A program made the translations under genes and the position numbers. Shown in pieces: positions 52,006 to 61,484 of a stretch of DNA of 64,000 nt (positions are counted from its first letter, which is position 1; every line of letters begins with the position of its first letter). The stretch is taken from positions 5,588,001-5,652,000 of the forward strand of contig NZ_CP130886.1 in NCBI RefSeq assembly GCF_030622045.1, given 5' to 3'. Under the pieces are notes generated by a model. The model had not been told where the DNA came from, made no database searches, and worked only from the letters and a program-made list of their open reading frames with translations. This stretch comes from Planctellipticum variicoloris. GTDB taxonomy: Bacteria; Planctomycetota; Planctomycetia; Planctomycetales; Planctomycetaceae.

Positions 52006-54597
52006 ATGCACGACCCCACCATCTTCGAAACGGCCCTCAATCAACCCACACCCGCCGACCGGGCAGCCTACCTCGATCGGGTCTGCGCCGGAAATCCGGA
52101 GCAACGCCGGGAGCTGGAAACGCTGCTGGCCGCCCACGACGCGGCCGGCGGGTTTCTGGAACGCCCGGTCGTCGAGCAGTTCGGCGGATCAGTACCGGCG
52201 ACTCAAGTCCGCTCCAGCCTGCCAGAAGCCAAGACGGTCGCCGGCGATCTGGTCGGACTGGAATTCCTGGCGCCGGCCACCCGGCCTGACTCACTCGGAC
52301 GACTGGGCCACTACCACATTCTCGCCGTGGTCGGGCAAGGGGGCATGGGGACCGTCTTCAAGGCCTTCGACGAACAGCTCCACCGAATTGTCGCGATCAA
52401 GATCATTTCCGGCGAACTGGCCGCCCACGCCACGGCCCGCCGACGGTTCATCCGGGAGGCCCGCGCGGCGGCCGCCATTGCCCACGAACACGTGGTCACC
52501 ATTCACGCGGTCGACGAGGAGCACCGGCCGCCGTTCATCGTCATGCAGTACGTCGAGGGCTGCTCGCTGCAGGAGAAGCTCGATCGCCAGGGCCCGCCGA
52601 GCCTGCCGGAGATTCTGCGGATCGGCTATCAGATCGCCGCAGGACTCGCGGCCGCCCACAAGCAGGGGCTGGTTCATCGCGATATCAAGCCGGCGAACAT
52701 CCTGCTGGAGAACGGCGTCGAACGGGTCAAGCTGACCGACTTCGGCCTGGCGCGCATCGCCGACGACGCCAGCCACACGCAGAGCGGCGTCATCGCCGGA
52801 ACGCCGCAGTATATGTCCCCCGAGCAGGCCGAAGGGCTGACCGTCGATCACCGGAGCGACCTGTTCAGCCTGGGCAGCGTGCTCTACGTCCTGTGCACCG
52901 GTCACGCTCCGTTCCGGGCGACGACCACGCTGGCGGTCCTCAAACGCGTCTGCGAGGACGCCCCCCGCCCGATTCGCGAGATCAATCCGGACATCCCCGA
53001 ATGGCTCTGCGCAATCATCAGTCGACTGTTGGCCAAGGATCCGCAGGATCGCTATCAGACCGCCGAGGAAGTCGCCCGGCTGCTCAGCGAGCACCTGGCT
53101 CACCAGCAGGGGCTGGCGCCGGCGCCCCTTCAATCGGAACCCGTGGTCGCGAGGGTTCGCCGTACATACCGATGGCTGGCATCCAGGTTCAGTCTGGCGA
53201 CGGCAGCCATGATCCTGTTCATCGTTGTGCTGCTCGTGGGGCCGACGATCAGCCTCAGAATCGCCGGTCGCGGACGACTGTCGTTCCGCCAGTCAGACGG
53301 CACGATTCGGCTTGAGGTTTATCGCGACGGGCAGCTCATCGGAGATTACGGCGGTTTCGACAATGTCGAGATCGCCGCCGGGACCTACGAGTTCCGCCCC
53401 GTTCCAGCCTCGGGCTATCGCTTCTATGACATGGTCGCGAACCGGCGCACCTGGCCCTGGACGTTTCAGCACCAGCAGTGGCGAGCGCCAACGATGACGT
53501 ACCGCATCTATCCCGGTGACGACATCCACGTGCTGATGTCGGTGACTGCGGAACCGGAGCGGCCCAAGCTGCCGATCGTACCGAAGGCCGAGCCGAAGCC
53601 GCTCTCCGCCGAAGAAGCCGCCGCGGTTCAGGCCGCCTATGCCGACCAGCACGCGTTGCCCGTGCAGTTGGCCGACCCCCTTGGAATCACGCTGCGCCTG
53701 ATTCCTCCCGGCGAATTCGAAATGGGGGCGACCCCTGAGGAGCTGCGCGACCTCCAGGCGCGGCTCACGCGGGAAAAGGGCTCCGACTACGACAAGTTCG
53801 TGGTCAGTTCCAGCGGGCCGCGGCATCGGGTGACGCTGACGCAGCCGTTCTACCTCGGCATCCACGAAGTCACCGTGGCCCAGTTCCGCCTGTTCGTCGA
53901 AGAAACGGGCTATCGCTCAACAATGGAGGAACAATCCAAGCCAGCATTCACCTGGAAGACGTTTGCGGCAAATCCCGGCGTCGACCGCCGACCGGTCGTC
54001 GGCGTGAGCTGGCACGACGCACGGGCCTTTTGCGTCTGGCTGAGCGAGAAGGAAGGATTGCGCTACGACCTGCCGAGCGAGGCCCAGTGGGAGTACGCCT
54101 GCCGGGCCGGCAGCCAGACCCTCTGGTCGTTCGGCGATGACGAACGAGACCTGCGGCAGTATGCCGTGTTTCACGACGGGATCGCGAAATCGGTGGCGGA
54201 TGTCGGCAGCCGGAAGCCGAACCCCTGGGGCCTGTTCGACATGCACGGCAACATCGACGAGTGGTGCCTGGACTGGCACCAGCAGGACTATTATCGCGTC
54301 GGACCGGTGAACGACCCGATCTGCCTGCAGGAACCGATCCAGCCCAACTCGGGCAAAGTCGCCCGTGGGGGCATCTGGAGCAATCATCCGTGGGCCACGC
54401 ACTCGGCAATCCGCAACTTCGACTTCGCCCGCACCCCGCTCACGCACAAAGGCTTCCGCGTCTCCATTCAGGGGAATCTGCCCCGGATCAGCAATGACCT
54501 GCGACGACTGAAGGAGCAACAGCAAGGAACGCTGCCGGTTCCGGCCTCGTCGCCCGCTCCCGCAGCCGGCCCTGCCGACGCCTCCCGACCGGAGTAG
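52006..54597 (+). CDS. Ser/Thr kinase fused to an FGE-like (SUMF1) domain without catalytic Cys
   Basis: 863 aa. The first 100 residues are helical. The kinase domain (about 100-370) has GQGGMGTV, VAIKII, HRDIKPAN (about 224), DFGLAR and GTPQYMSPEQ, so it should be active. A membrane helix (about 395-415) leads to a small beta domain, PEGA-like (LEVYRDGQLIGDYGGFDNVE). The C-terminal about 280 residues are an FGE/sulfatase-modifying-factor fold: IPPGEFEMGATPEE, PFYLGIHEVTVAQF, PVVGVSWHDARAFCVWLSEKEG, YDLPSEAQWEYACRAGS, DMHGNIDEWCLDW and ARGGIWSNHPWATHSAIRNF. The last motif lacks the two catalytic cysteines of true FGE, so the domain probably binds a ligand outside the cell and signals to the kinase. 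The upstream ECF gene is its likely partner. Confidence 0.9.
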   Translation: MHDPTIFETALNQPTPADRAAYLDRVCAGNPEQRRELETLLAAHDAAGGFLERPVVEQFGGSVPATQVRSSLPEAKTVAGDLVGLEFLAPATRPDSLGRLGHYHILAVVGQGGMGTVFKAFDEQLHRIVAIKIISGELAAHATARRRFIREARAAAAIAHEHVVTIHAVDEEHRPPFIVMQYVEGCSLQEKLDRQGPPSLPEILRIGYQIAAGLAAAHKQGLVHRDIKPANILLENGVERVKLTDFGLARIADDASHTQSGVIAGTPQYMSPEQAEGLTVDHRSDLFSLGSVLYVLCTGHAPFRATTTLAVLKRVCEDAPRPIREINPDIPEWLCAIISRLLAKDPQDRYQTAEEVARLLSEHLAHQQGLAPAPLQSEPVVARVRRTYRWLASRFSLATAAMILFIVVLLVGPTISLRIAGRGRLSFRQSDGTIRLEVYRDGQLIGDYGGFDNVEIAAGTYEFRPVPASGYRFYDMVANRRTWPWTFQHQQWRAPTMTYRIYPGDDIHVLMSVTAEPERPKLPIVPKAEPKPLSAEEAAAVQAAYADQHALPVQLADPLGITLRLIPPGEFEMGATPEELRDLQARLTREKGSDYDKFVVSSSGPRHRVTLTQPFYLGIHEVTVAQFRLFVEETGYRSTMEEQSKPAFTWKTFAANPGVDRRPVVGVSWHDARAFCVWLSEKEGLRYDLPSEAQWEYACRAGSQTLWSFGDDERDLRQYAVFHDGIAKSVADVGSRKPNPWGLFDMHGNIDEWCLDWHQQDYYRVGPVNDPICLQEPIQPNSGKVARGGIWSNHPWATHSAIRNFDFARTPLTHKGFRVSIQGNLPRISNDLRRLKEQQQGTLPVPASSPAPAAGPADASRPE

Positions 54598-54698
54598 ATC
54601 GCCCTTCGCGAATGAAATTCAATCCGTGAACCACGTGCGGCTTGGAGTGACGTTTCCACTGGCGCACCGACCCAACCAGAAGTCCGCGACAGCGCACA

Positions 54699-55346
54699 TC
54701 AACGGCGCGGCCCGTCACCCCGGACGTCGCGAACCTCCAGCTTGTCACGTTTCGCCGCCGCCCGGGTCGTCAACAGGAAATGATCGTCGAAAATCGCCAG
54801 GACCAGTTCCGGCTGATCCTGCTGAACGATCGTCAGCAGCCTTCGGCCCGGGGCTCCCTTGAGGGAGGCGTTCACCGGCATATTGAGCGTGTAGCCGTCC
54901 GTCTTCAGCGCGTCCGCATCGATCTGGATCGGGACGCCGATCTCTTTCGCCAGCGCCTCCATCGCCGAACGAAGCGGCGCCCGAGTCAGCTCCAGCGTTA
55001 CCGGCCGTTCGAGCACGTCGAGCGAACCGTCGGTGATGGAACGAATGGAATGCAGCGGGACATGGAGCGTCTCCTCGCCGGCGCGGAAGGAAACGTAGTC
55101 CCGTCCCCGGGCGATGACCGTCCGGATACGGTCCGCACGCACATTCCCCGCCACAGGACGCGCGACGACGTGAATCTCAAACGCCCCCGCGTCCTTGACG
55201 GAAACCAGCATCACCCGCTGACCGATCTCCAGCAGATCGACGAAGTGCTCGGGGTACTGATCGCCGGGAGCGGCGAGCAAGGACGAGCTCGCGACCGCGA
55301 CAAACATCAGAACGCCGCCGGCGACGGCAAGACATCGACTGTTCAT
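54699..55346 (-). CDS. Secreted protein with STN-like domain
   Basis: 215 aa from ATG 55344-55346, nine bases after AGGAG; the longer frame adds non-coding residues. The signal peptide (VAGGVLMFVAVASSSLLAA) is cut near APG. The middle region is beta-rich (VMLVSVKDAGAFEIHVVARP; GEETLHVPLHSI). Residues about 120-200 (LTRAPLRSAMEALAKEIGVPIQIDADALK ... PGRRLLTIVQQDQPELVLAI) have the look of the secretin/TonB N-terminal short domain (STN). STN domains usually transmit a signal or form part of a secretion channel. No secretin gene is nearby, so the partner is unknown. It faces the kinase gene, whose stop is about 100 bp away. Confidence 0.7.
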   Translation of the reverse strand: MNSRCLAVAGGVLMFVAVASSSLLAAPGDQYPEHFVDLLEIGQRVMLVSVKDAGAFEIHVVARPVAGNVRADRIRTVIARGRDYVSFRAGEETLHVPLHSIRSITDGSLDVLERPVTLELTRAPLRSAMEALAKEIGVPIQIDADALKTDGYTLNMPVNASLKGAPGRRLLTIVQQDQPELVLAIFDDHFLLTTRAAAKRDKLEVRDVRGDGPRR

Positions 55347-56046
55347 AGTTGTCTGCTCCTGATCCCGCAGATTTGGAACGGGCGAGAATTCGGCCCGCCC
55401 GAGTTCGGCAATCATCGTACTCAGAAACCGACGTCCATCGCTCGATGGAACTTTTGAGTTCTCGGCGCACACCGACATCTCAATGATTCGAAGTCGTATC
55501 GGATCTCGAATCGAAGCTCACTTCGGGCCGCCGTCGCGAATTGCTGGTTGGAGAACCGGCCTTGCGAACGCCAAGACGATCGTTTCGAAACCTGAGCCCG
55601 GAAGTGGGCGGCCGACTGTCGCCACGAGTGAAACTGAATCCGCCCGACAGCCTGTTGAAGAATCGGAGAAAGACCCGAAATATCGGTCCCGCTTGAAGTA
55701 AATCCCCTGAATAAGGTGGCTCAGACATCCCTGTCCGGGCTTCTCGACAAAGTCTTCGAACGGACGGCGGACTGAGTGCAACCCGCGCGACGACGCCCCT
55801 CCGCGCACCACCCTGTAGCGACGGCCAGCGCCCCTGCCAGAAGGAAGCGCTGCCCGGACGTCGCACCAACGGGAATCCGCCGGCCGACGGCACCCGGCCC
55901 CGTTTCACACGGGAAACGGGATTGACTTAACTCCCGTCCTGCGAGATGATTCCGCCGATCTGAAGGGGCCGGTGCGCGCCGGTCCCCCTCGCAGCCACCG
56001 TCGCGGAGCGACGGGTCACACTCGCCAAGCCAGGGACGGCTGACGC
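55347..56046. other. Intergenic region upstream of the LPS core operon
   Basis: 700 bp with no convincing gene; a 142-codon minus frame (55480-55908) has no domain character. It contains a hairpin CCCGTTTC/GAAACGGG with loop ACACGG (55899-55920), followed at once by a weak promoter-like pair TTGACT (55922-55927) and GATGAT (55945-55950) at 17-bp spacing, pointing to hldE. Confidence 0.5.
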
Positions 56047-57585
56047 ATGTCGCAGCATCTCGTTGAGATCGTCGAGCAACTCGGTACGCCCCGGATCCTG
56101 GTCCTGGGGGACCTGATCCTCGACCGCTACGTCTGGGGCGACGCCGAACGCATCAGCCAGGAAGCGCCTGTCATCCTGCTCCGCGAGGAACGTCAGGAAA
56201 ATCGACTCGGCGGCGCCGCGAACGTCGCGAACATGCTCCGCGGTCTGGATGCCGAAGTGACGCTCGCCGGCATCGTCGGCCACGACTCCGACGGCGTGCT
56301 GGTCTCGCAGGAGCTCGAACGATCAGGCGTCAACTGCTCCGCAGTCATGAGCGATCCCGATCGCCCGACGACCGTCAAAGTCCGGTTCATGGGCCGGGCT
56401 CAGCATCGACATCCACATCAGATGCTGCGAGTCGACCGCGAAGTCCGCCGGCCGGTCTCGTCCGAGCTGGCCCGCCAATTCCTCCGTCAGACGCTGCCCC
56501 GTCTGCGGGACTTCGACGCCATCCTGATCTCAGACTACGCCAAGGGGGTCTGCACCAGCGAAGTGCTGCAGCCGCTCATCGAAGCCGCACGCAAGGCGGG
56601 CATCCCGGTTGTCGCCGACCCGGCGGCCGGCGGCGATTACAACCTCTATCGCGGCGCGGCCGGCGTCACTCCCAATCGCTCGGAAACGGGCAAGGCGACC
56701 GGACGCGACGTCCGGTCGATTTCCGAAGCATTCCTTGCCGGCGACCAGCTCGTCGAGCAGTTCGATCTCGACATGGCGTTCGTCACGCTCGATCGGGACG
56801 GCATCGTCCTCGCCCGCCGGGACGCCGAGCCCATCCATCTGCCGACGCGAACCCGCGAGGTCTACGACATCACCGGCGCCGGCGACATGGTCCTCGCCAT
56901 GATCGGCGTCGGCATGGCGGCGGGGGTCGATCCGGTCAGCCTCTCCCGGCTGGCCAACATCGCCGGCGGCCTGGAAGTCGAACAAATCGGCGTCGTCCCC
57001 ATCAGCCGCCGGGAAATCCTGACCGATCTGCTGCAGGGCGCCCGCCGCAGCGGCGGAAAAGTCTGCACGCTCTCTGAGCTGCAGAAACAAGTTTCCGCCC
57101 GCAAGAAGATCGGCCAGCAGATCGTCCTGACGAACGGCTGCTTCGATCTACTGCACGCCGGGCACGTCTCCTATCTGCAGGAGGCCGCCCGCGAGGGGGA
57201 CTGCCTGATCGTCGCGGTCAACAGCGACGACAGCGTCCGCCGACTCGGCAAAGCTCCGGATCGCCCGATCTTCGACCAGGACTATCGCGCCCAGATGCTC
57301 GCGGCCCTGGAATCCGTGGACTATGTCGTCGTCTTCGACGAAGACACGCCGCATTCAGTCCTGGAAACTCTCAAGCCTCACGTCCTGGTCAAAGGGGGGA
57401 CCTATCGCGACGACGAAATCGTCGGCCGCGAAGTCGTCCAGTCCTACGGCGGCCGGGTCAAGGCGCTCGGCATCACTCCCGGGCTGTCGACGACGGACAT
57501 CGTCCGCCGGCTCCGCGAAGAATCCGCCCACACCATTCCCTTCCCGGTTCCCGACGCCGGCCGGGTGGAGCGACGCGCCGGATGA
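56047..57585 (+). CDS. hldE: HldE, bifunctional heptose 7-phosphate kinase / heptose 1-phosphate adenylyltransferase
   Basis: 512 aa with both domains of HldE. Kinase (PfkB-type) about 1-325: ILVLGDLILDRYVWGDAERI, NRLGGAANVANMLRGL, and DITGAGDMVLAMIGVGMAAG (about 274) with the catalytic Asp. Adenylyltransferase about 360-490: LTNGCFDLLHAGHVSYLQEA with the HxGH motif, VAVNSDDSVRRLGKAPDRPI, and LVKGGTYRDDEIVG. The enzyme makes ADP-heptose precursors for the LPS inner core in the cytoplasm. The length is slightly above E. coli HldE (477 aa). The next gene starts in its last codon (ATGA overlap). No hldD or gmhA/gmhB gene is in the window. Confidence 0.95.
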   Translation: MSQHLVEIVEQLGTPRILVLGDLILDRYVWGDAERISQEAPVILLREERQENRLGGAANVANMLRGLDAEVTLAGIVGHDSDGVLVSQELERSGVNCSAVMSDPDRPTTVKVRFMGRAQHRHPHQMLRVDREVRRPVSSELARQFLRQTLPRLRDFDAILISDYAKGVCTSEVLQPLIEAARKAGIPVVADPAAGGDYNLYRGAAGVTPNRSETGKATGRDVRSISEAFLAGDQLVEQFDLDMAFVTLDRDGIVLARRDAEPIHLPTRTREVYDITGAGDMVLAMIGVGMAAGVDPVSLSRLANIAGGLEVEQIGVVPISRREILTDLLQGARRSGGKVCTLSELQKQVSARKKIGQQIVLTNGCFDLLHAGHVSYLQEAAREGDCLIVAVNSDDSVRRLGKAPDRPIFDQDYRAQMLAALESVDYVVVFDEDTPHSVLETLKPHVLVKGGTYRDDEIVGREVVQSYGGRVKALGITPGLSTTDIVRRLREESAHTIPFPVPDAGRVERRAG

Positions 57586-58631
57586 AACTGGCCATCTATC
57601 TCCCGAACTGGGTCGGCGACGCCGTGATGGCGACCCCCGCGCTGCGGGCGCTCCGTCTGGCCCACCGGGACGCGGAGCTGGTCGGAATCATGCGTCCGGT
57701 GATCGGGGACGTGCTCGCCGGGCTCGATCTGTTCGACCGGACCATTCTCTACCAGAAGAAATCCCAGCCGTCCGCCCTTTCCGGGTGGAAGCTCTGGCGA
57801 CGCCTGCAGTCCGAACATTTCGACGCCGCCGTGCTCCTGCCGAACTCGCTCCGGTCGGCCTGGCTGGCGTGGGTTTCCGGCGCCCGTCGGCGGATCGGCT
57901 TCGACCGCGACGGCCGTCGCTGGCTGCTGACGGATGCAGTCCCCGCCCCCCAGCGGCGCGTGCCGCATCCGGCGCTCGACGACTATCTGACGCTGGCCGC
58001 CCGGGCCGGCGGACTGCTTGCGACCCGCCAACTGGAGCTCGCCCTGCTGCCGGAAGACCGTCAGGCGGTGCAGAAGGTCCTCGCCACGTTTCCGGAGTCG
58101 TGGCAGAATCGACCGCTGGTCACCTTGAACACGGGGGGGGCGTTCGGCGGGGCCAAGAATTGGCCACGGGAGTCCTTCGCCGAGCTCGCTCGACGGCTTG
58201 TCGACGAGCTGGGAGCGCGCGTGCTGGTCCTCTGCGGACCGGCCGAACGGGACGACGCCCGCTGGATCGCCGAAGCCGCCCGGCATCCCGCCGTCCTCAG
58301 CCTGGCCGGCGAGCCGCTGAGCATCGGCTTGACCAAGGCCGCAGTCGAGGCGTCTCAACTGATGGTGACGACCGACTCCGGCCCCCGGCACTTCGCGGCG
58401 GCGTTCGATGTCCCCGTGGTCACGCTGTTCGGTCCCACGCACATCGCCTGGAGCGAAACCCATTTCGCCAGGGCGGAACACGTCCAGCTCGCCGTCGACT
58501 GCGGTCCGTGCCAGCAGCGCGAGTGCCCGCTGGGGCACCACAAGTGCATGCGAGAGCTGTCGGTGGACCAGGTCTTTGCAACCGCCAGCCGGCTCTGGTC
58601 ACGTCACTCCGCCCGGCGCGATGCCGCCTGA
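57582..58631 (+). CDS. waaF: LPS heptosyltransferase (GT9, WaaF-like)
   Basis: 349 aa; ATG in an ATGA overlap with hldE. The N-terminus AIYLPNWVGDAVMATPALRAL is the GT9 signature (WaaF-type 'P.WvGD.vMa.pal'). The middle GFDRDGRRWLLTDAV, the nucleotide-binding VTLNTGGAFGGAKNWPRESFA, and TTDSGPRHFAAAFDVPVVTLFGPT are family landmarks, and the C-terminal Cys segment GPCQQRECPLGHHKC is typical of WaaF. It transfers heptose from ADP-heptose to the growing LPS core, on the inner face of the inner membrane. The tight link to hldE, the donor-making gene, supports the call; the exact acceptor (first or second heptose) is not certain. Confidence 0.9.
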   Translation: MKLAIYLPNWVGDAVMATPALRALRLAHRDAELVGIMRPVIGDVLAGLDLFDRTILYQKKSQPSALSGWKLWRRLQSEHFDAAVLLPNSLRSAWLAWVSGARRRIGFDRDGRRWLLTDAVPAPQRRVPHPALDDYLTLAARAGGLLATRQLELALLPEDRQAVQKVLATFPESWQNRPLVTLNTGGAFGGAKNWPRESFAELARRLVDELGARVLVLCGPAERDDARWIAEAARHPAVLSLAGEPLSIGLTKAAVEASQLMVTTDSGPRHFAAAFDVPVVTLFGPTHIAWSETHFARAEHVQLAVDCGPCQQRECPLGHHKCMRELSVDQVFATASRLWSRHSARRDAA

Positions 58632-58658
58632 TCGCTCTCCGACTGAAAGCCCGCTCGC

Positions 58659-59828
58659 ATGCGCATCGCCCTGATTCTCAAATACCTGGACCCCGCCCGC
58701 GGCGGCGCCGAGCAGTGGACGTTTCAGATGGCCGCCCGCATGGTCCGGGCCGGGCACGAAGTGGTCCACATCGGCCAGGCTCAGTCCTCCGAAGTCTCCG
58801 CGGCGGGCATCGGCTGGGTTCCGGTTCCGCCGACGCACGGAGTGACCGGCTTTGCGGACGCGGTCGAGCGGACATCCTGCGGCCGGGACTTCGACGTCCT
58901 CGCCGACATGGGACACTCCTGGACAGGCGACGTGATCCTGCCGCACGGCGGCTCGCGCCAGGCCTCGTTGCAGCAGAACGATCTGCTCGTTTCTCCAGCC
59001 CTGCGCTGGGTCCGCCGAGGATTGCAGGCGGTCGCGCCCCGTTATCGCCAGCAGCTCGATCTGCAGCGACGACAGTTCGATGTGGCCGACGGCCGGCTGA
59101 TCATCGCCCTGTCGGAGATGACCGAACGACACTACCGGACGCTGGACCACGTTCCGACGGCCGCAATCCGCCAGGTCTACAACGGCGTCGACATCGAACG
59201 GTTCTCGCCCGCGCGCTGCCAGTCGCTCCGGTCCGCACAACGGACGGCCTGGGGTTTCGCCGGTCAGGAAACCGTCTTCCTGCTGGTCGCCCATAACTTC
59301 GCTCTGAAGGGCGTTCGCGAATTGATCGCCGCCTTCGCCGCAGTCGCCCGGAAGGACTCGAACGCGCGCTTAGTCATTGCCGGTAAGGATCGGCCGGGAC
59401 GCTACCGGCGGCAAGCCGATCGGCTGGGCTGCGGCAACCGCGTGCAGTTTGTCGGTGCGATCGCGGATTCCCTGGCCGCCTATGCGGCGGCGGACGCCTA
59501 CGTCCACCCGACCTACTACGACCCCTGCAGCCTGACGGTTCTGGAGGCGCTGGCCTGCGGGCTGCCAGTCATCACCACAGAGTTCAACGGCGCGGGGGAA
59601 CTAGTCACTCCCGGCCAGGAAGGTTTCGTGATCCCGGTCCCGTGGAGCCTCGACGAGCTGGAGAAGGCAATGACGGCCCTGCTGGACGCCGACCTGCGGC
59701 AGGCGATGAGTCAAGAAGCCTGCGAGCTGGCAATCGATCATTCGCTCGACCGGAACTACCACGAGTTCCTGGCGGTGTTGAGCGAAGCCGCCAACCGCCG
59801 CACAGCCCCCGTCCGTCGGGCTGCCTGA
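58659..59828 (+). CDS. GT4 family glycosyltransferase, probable LPS core enzyme (WaaG-like)
   Basis: 389 aa, starting 27 bp after the heptosyltransferase. GT4 (GT-B fold) landmarks: N-terminal YLDPARGGAEQWTFQMAARM, donor-site stretch LVAHNFALKGVRELIAAFA, LVIAGKDRPGRYRRQADRLG, VQFVGAIADSLAAYAAADAYVHPTYY, and the EX7E motif in DPCSLTVLEALACGLPVITT. The arrangement, and GKDRPGRY in particular, resembles the LPS glucosyltransferase WaaG. It would add a sugar, perhaps glucose, to the heptose core. Its place as third gene in the operon fits. Confidence 0.88.
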   Translation: MRIALILKYLDPARGGAEQWTFQMAARMVRAGHEVVHIGQAQSSEVSAAGIGWVPVPPTHGVTGFADAVERTSCGRDFDVLADMGHSWTGDVILPHGGSRQASLQQNDLLVSPALRWVRRGLQAVAPRYRQQLDLQRRQFDVADGRLIIALSEMTERHYRTLDHVPTAAIRQVYNGVDIERFSPARCQSLRSAQRTAWGFAGQETVFLLVAHNFALKGVRELIAAFAAVARKDSNARLVIAGKDRPGRYRRQADRLGCGNRVQFVGAIADSLAAYAAADAYVHPTYYDPCSLTVLEALACGLPVITTEFNGAGELVTPGQEGFVIPVPWSLDELEKAMTALLDADLRQAMSQEACELAIDHSLDRNYHEFLAVLSEAANRRTAPVRRAA

Positions 59829-59844
59829 GCCGCGAACGTCGACG

Positions 59845-60245
<401 letters not shown>

Positions 60246-60267
60246 GATATCCCCTCGGAAATATGGA

Positions 60268-60299
60268 GAGCCCGCAGACGCTGTATCGCCTGCGGGCTC
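60268..60299 (-). terminator. Hairpin downstream of fabI
   Basis: A perfect 10-bp stem GAGCCCGCAG/CTGCGGGCTC with a 12-nt loop, 33 bp after the fabI stop on the minus strand. The following TCCATATTT is slightly T-rich. Confidence 0.65.
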
Positions 60300-60331
60300 C
60301 CGGAAATCATTTGCGACCGACCGGCTCGCGC

Positions 60332-61141
60332 TCAGCCGAACTTGGCGTCCGCAGGAGGCGCCCCCATCACGTGGTAGCCCGAGTCGACGTGCAGCGTTTC
60401 GCCCGTGACGCCGGTCGACAAGTCCGAGACCAGGTAGAGGCCGGTCTTGCCGACTTCTTCGATCTCCACGTTCCGGCGGAGCGGGGCCATCGCGTCGTAC
60501 ATCTGCAGCATGACGTCGAAGTCTTTGACCGCAGACGAGCTGAGGGTCTTGATCGGGCCGGCGCTCAAGGCGTTGACGCGAATCCCCTGCGGTCCCAGCT
60601 CGTGGGCCAGGTAGCCGACGCTCGACTCCAGCGCCGCCTTGCAGAGCCCCATCACGTTGTAGCCGGGAATGACCCGCTCGCCGCCCAGGTAGGACAGCGT
60701 AATGATGCTGCCGCCGCGAGGCATCAGGTCGCGAGCCCGCTTGCAGACGGCCATCAGGCTGTAGACGCTGATGTCCATCGACGTCTTGAAGCCTTCCCGG
60801 CTGACGTTGTAGACGGGGCCCTTGAGGTCGTCGATGGGGGCGTAGGCGATCGAGTGGACGACGAAATCGAGCTCGCCGAACGTCTCCTTCGCCGCGGCAA
60901 AGGCCCGGTCGAGGTCGGCATCGTCCTGGACGTTGCAGGGGGTGATGAGCTTCGCGCCGATCGGGTCGGCGAGCTTGCGGACCCGGCGTTCCATCTTGGG
61001 GTTGGCGGGATCTTTGTCGGGCAGGTGCGTAAAACCGAGATGAGCCCCCTCCTGGTGCAGCTTCTCGGCGATCGCCCAGGCGATCGAGTGATCGTTGGCC
61101 ACGCCAAAGACAAGACCCTTCTTGCCAGTCATCAAACCCAT
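60332..61141 (-). CDS. fabI: FabI, enoyl-[acyl-carrier-protein] reductase (NADH)
   Basis: 269 aa. The last step of fatty acid elongation: NADH-dependent reduction of the enoyl-ACP double bond in the cytoplasm. Landmarks: N-terminal [23 protein letters not shown] (cofactor site, 'GV.n..SiAwaia'), [10 protein letters not shown], and the active-site Tyr/Lys: Tyr151 in LSYLG, then [13 protein letters not shown], with Tyr161 and Lys168 at the YX6K spacing of E. coli Tyr156/Lys163. [16 protein letters not shown] is the substrate-binding loop. Length and order are normal for FabI. The family is the target of triclosan. Confidence 0.95.
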   Translation of the reverse strand: MGLMTGKKGLVFGVANDHSIAWAIAEKLHQEGAHLGFTHLPDKDPANPKMERRVRKLADPIGAKLITPCNVQDDADLDRAFAAAKETFGELDFVVHSIAYAPIDDLKGPVYNVSREGFKTSMDISVYSLMAVCKRARDLMPRGGSIITLSYLGGERVIPGYNVMGLCKAALESSVGYLAHELGPQGIRVNALSAGPIKTLSSSAVKDFDVMLQMYDAMAPLRRNVEIEEVGKTGLYLVSDLSTGVTGETLHVDSGYHVMGAPPADAKFG

Positions 61142-61251
61142 GCTCAGCTCCTGATGCGATTATCCGCGAGACCAAAGAGGCAAAATAGCGACTGGCGGGG
61201 AGAGCGGCAACTGCGACGGCTGTTCCGCTTACGGCTCTTCCAAGTTTCAAA

Positions 61252-61329
61252 GTAGGGTGAGTCGAGTCCGCGAGGCTCACCTGTGTGATCACAAGTTGCG
61301 GTGAGCCTCGAAGACTCGACTCACCCTAC
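61252..61329. repeat. Inverted pair of 30-bp REP elements (REP family 2)
   Basis: Copies A (61252-61281, plus) and B (61300-61329, minus) face each other across 18 bp, a BIME-like arrangement. Each starts with GTAG and folds into a hairpin with outer stem GGTGAG/CTCACC and inner stem TCGA/TCGA, loop GTCT and a GG bulge. Copy B is identical to the copies flanking the RAYT gene (63301-63330 and 63930-63959); copy A differs at two bases in the loop and inner stem. Confidence 0.9.
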
Positions 61330-61387
61330 AGCTTGTCCAGATGGAACTTGGAAAGAACAGTGCTGTTCCGCCGTAGGGAAGGGAGGA

Positions 61388-61461
61388 TTTCACGCAAAGA
61401 CGCAGGGAGGAACGCAGAGACGCCACGAAGAAATGTCGAATGTCGAAGGCGGTATGTCGAA
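61388..61461 (-). repeat. 30-bp dispersed repeat, copy 4, with adjoining module
   Basis: Minus-strand unit at 61432-61461 matches copies 1-3 at 28 of 30 positions. The neighbouring GATTTCACGCAAAGACGC is the inverse of the module beside copy 2, so the two loci share a composite of about 60 bp. Confidence 0.75.
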
Positions 61462-61484
61462 GAGAATCGAGAGACGAGAGTCTA

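Larger units (their letters stand above)
61142..61484. other. Intergenic repeat zone upstream of fabI
   Basis: 343 bp with no gene. It holds the inverted REP pair (61252-61329), outer short arms TTCCAAGTT (61238-61246) and AACTTGGAA (61345-61353), copy 4 of the 30-bp repeat, and the repeat into which the IS630 element inserted. Confidence 0.75.

Noticed and set aside
55480-55908. 142-codon minus-strand ORF in the gap before hldE
   Set aside because: Arg/Ser-rich, with no domain, ribosome site or signal; judged chance in GC-rich DNA.
60246-61292. Long minus-strand frame upstream of the Nudix gene, overlapping fabI
   Set aside because: It is a shadow of fabI in another frame (Arg/Gly-rich), and the Nudix gene has a good internal start.
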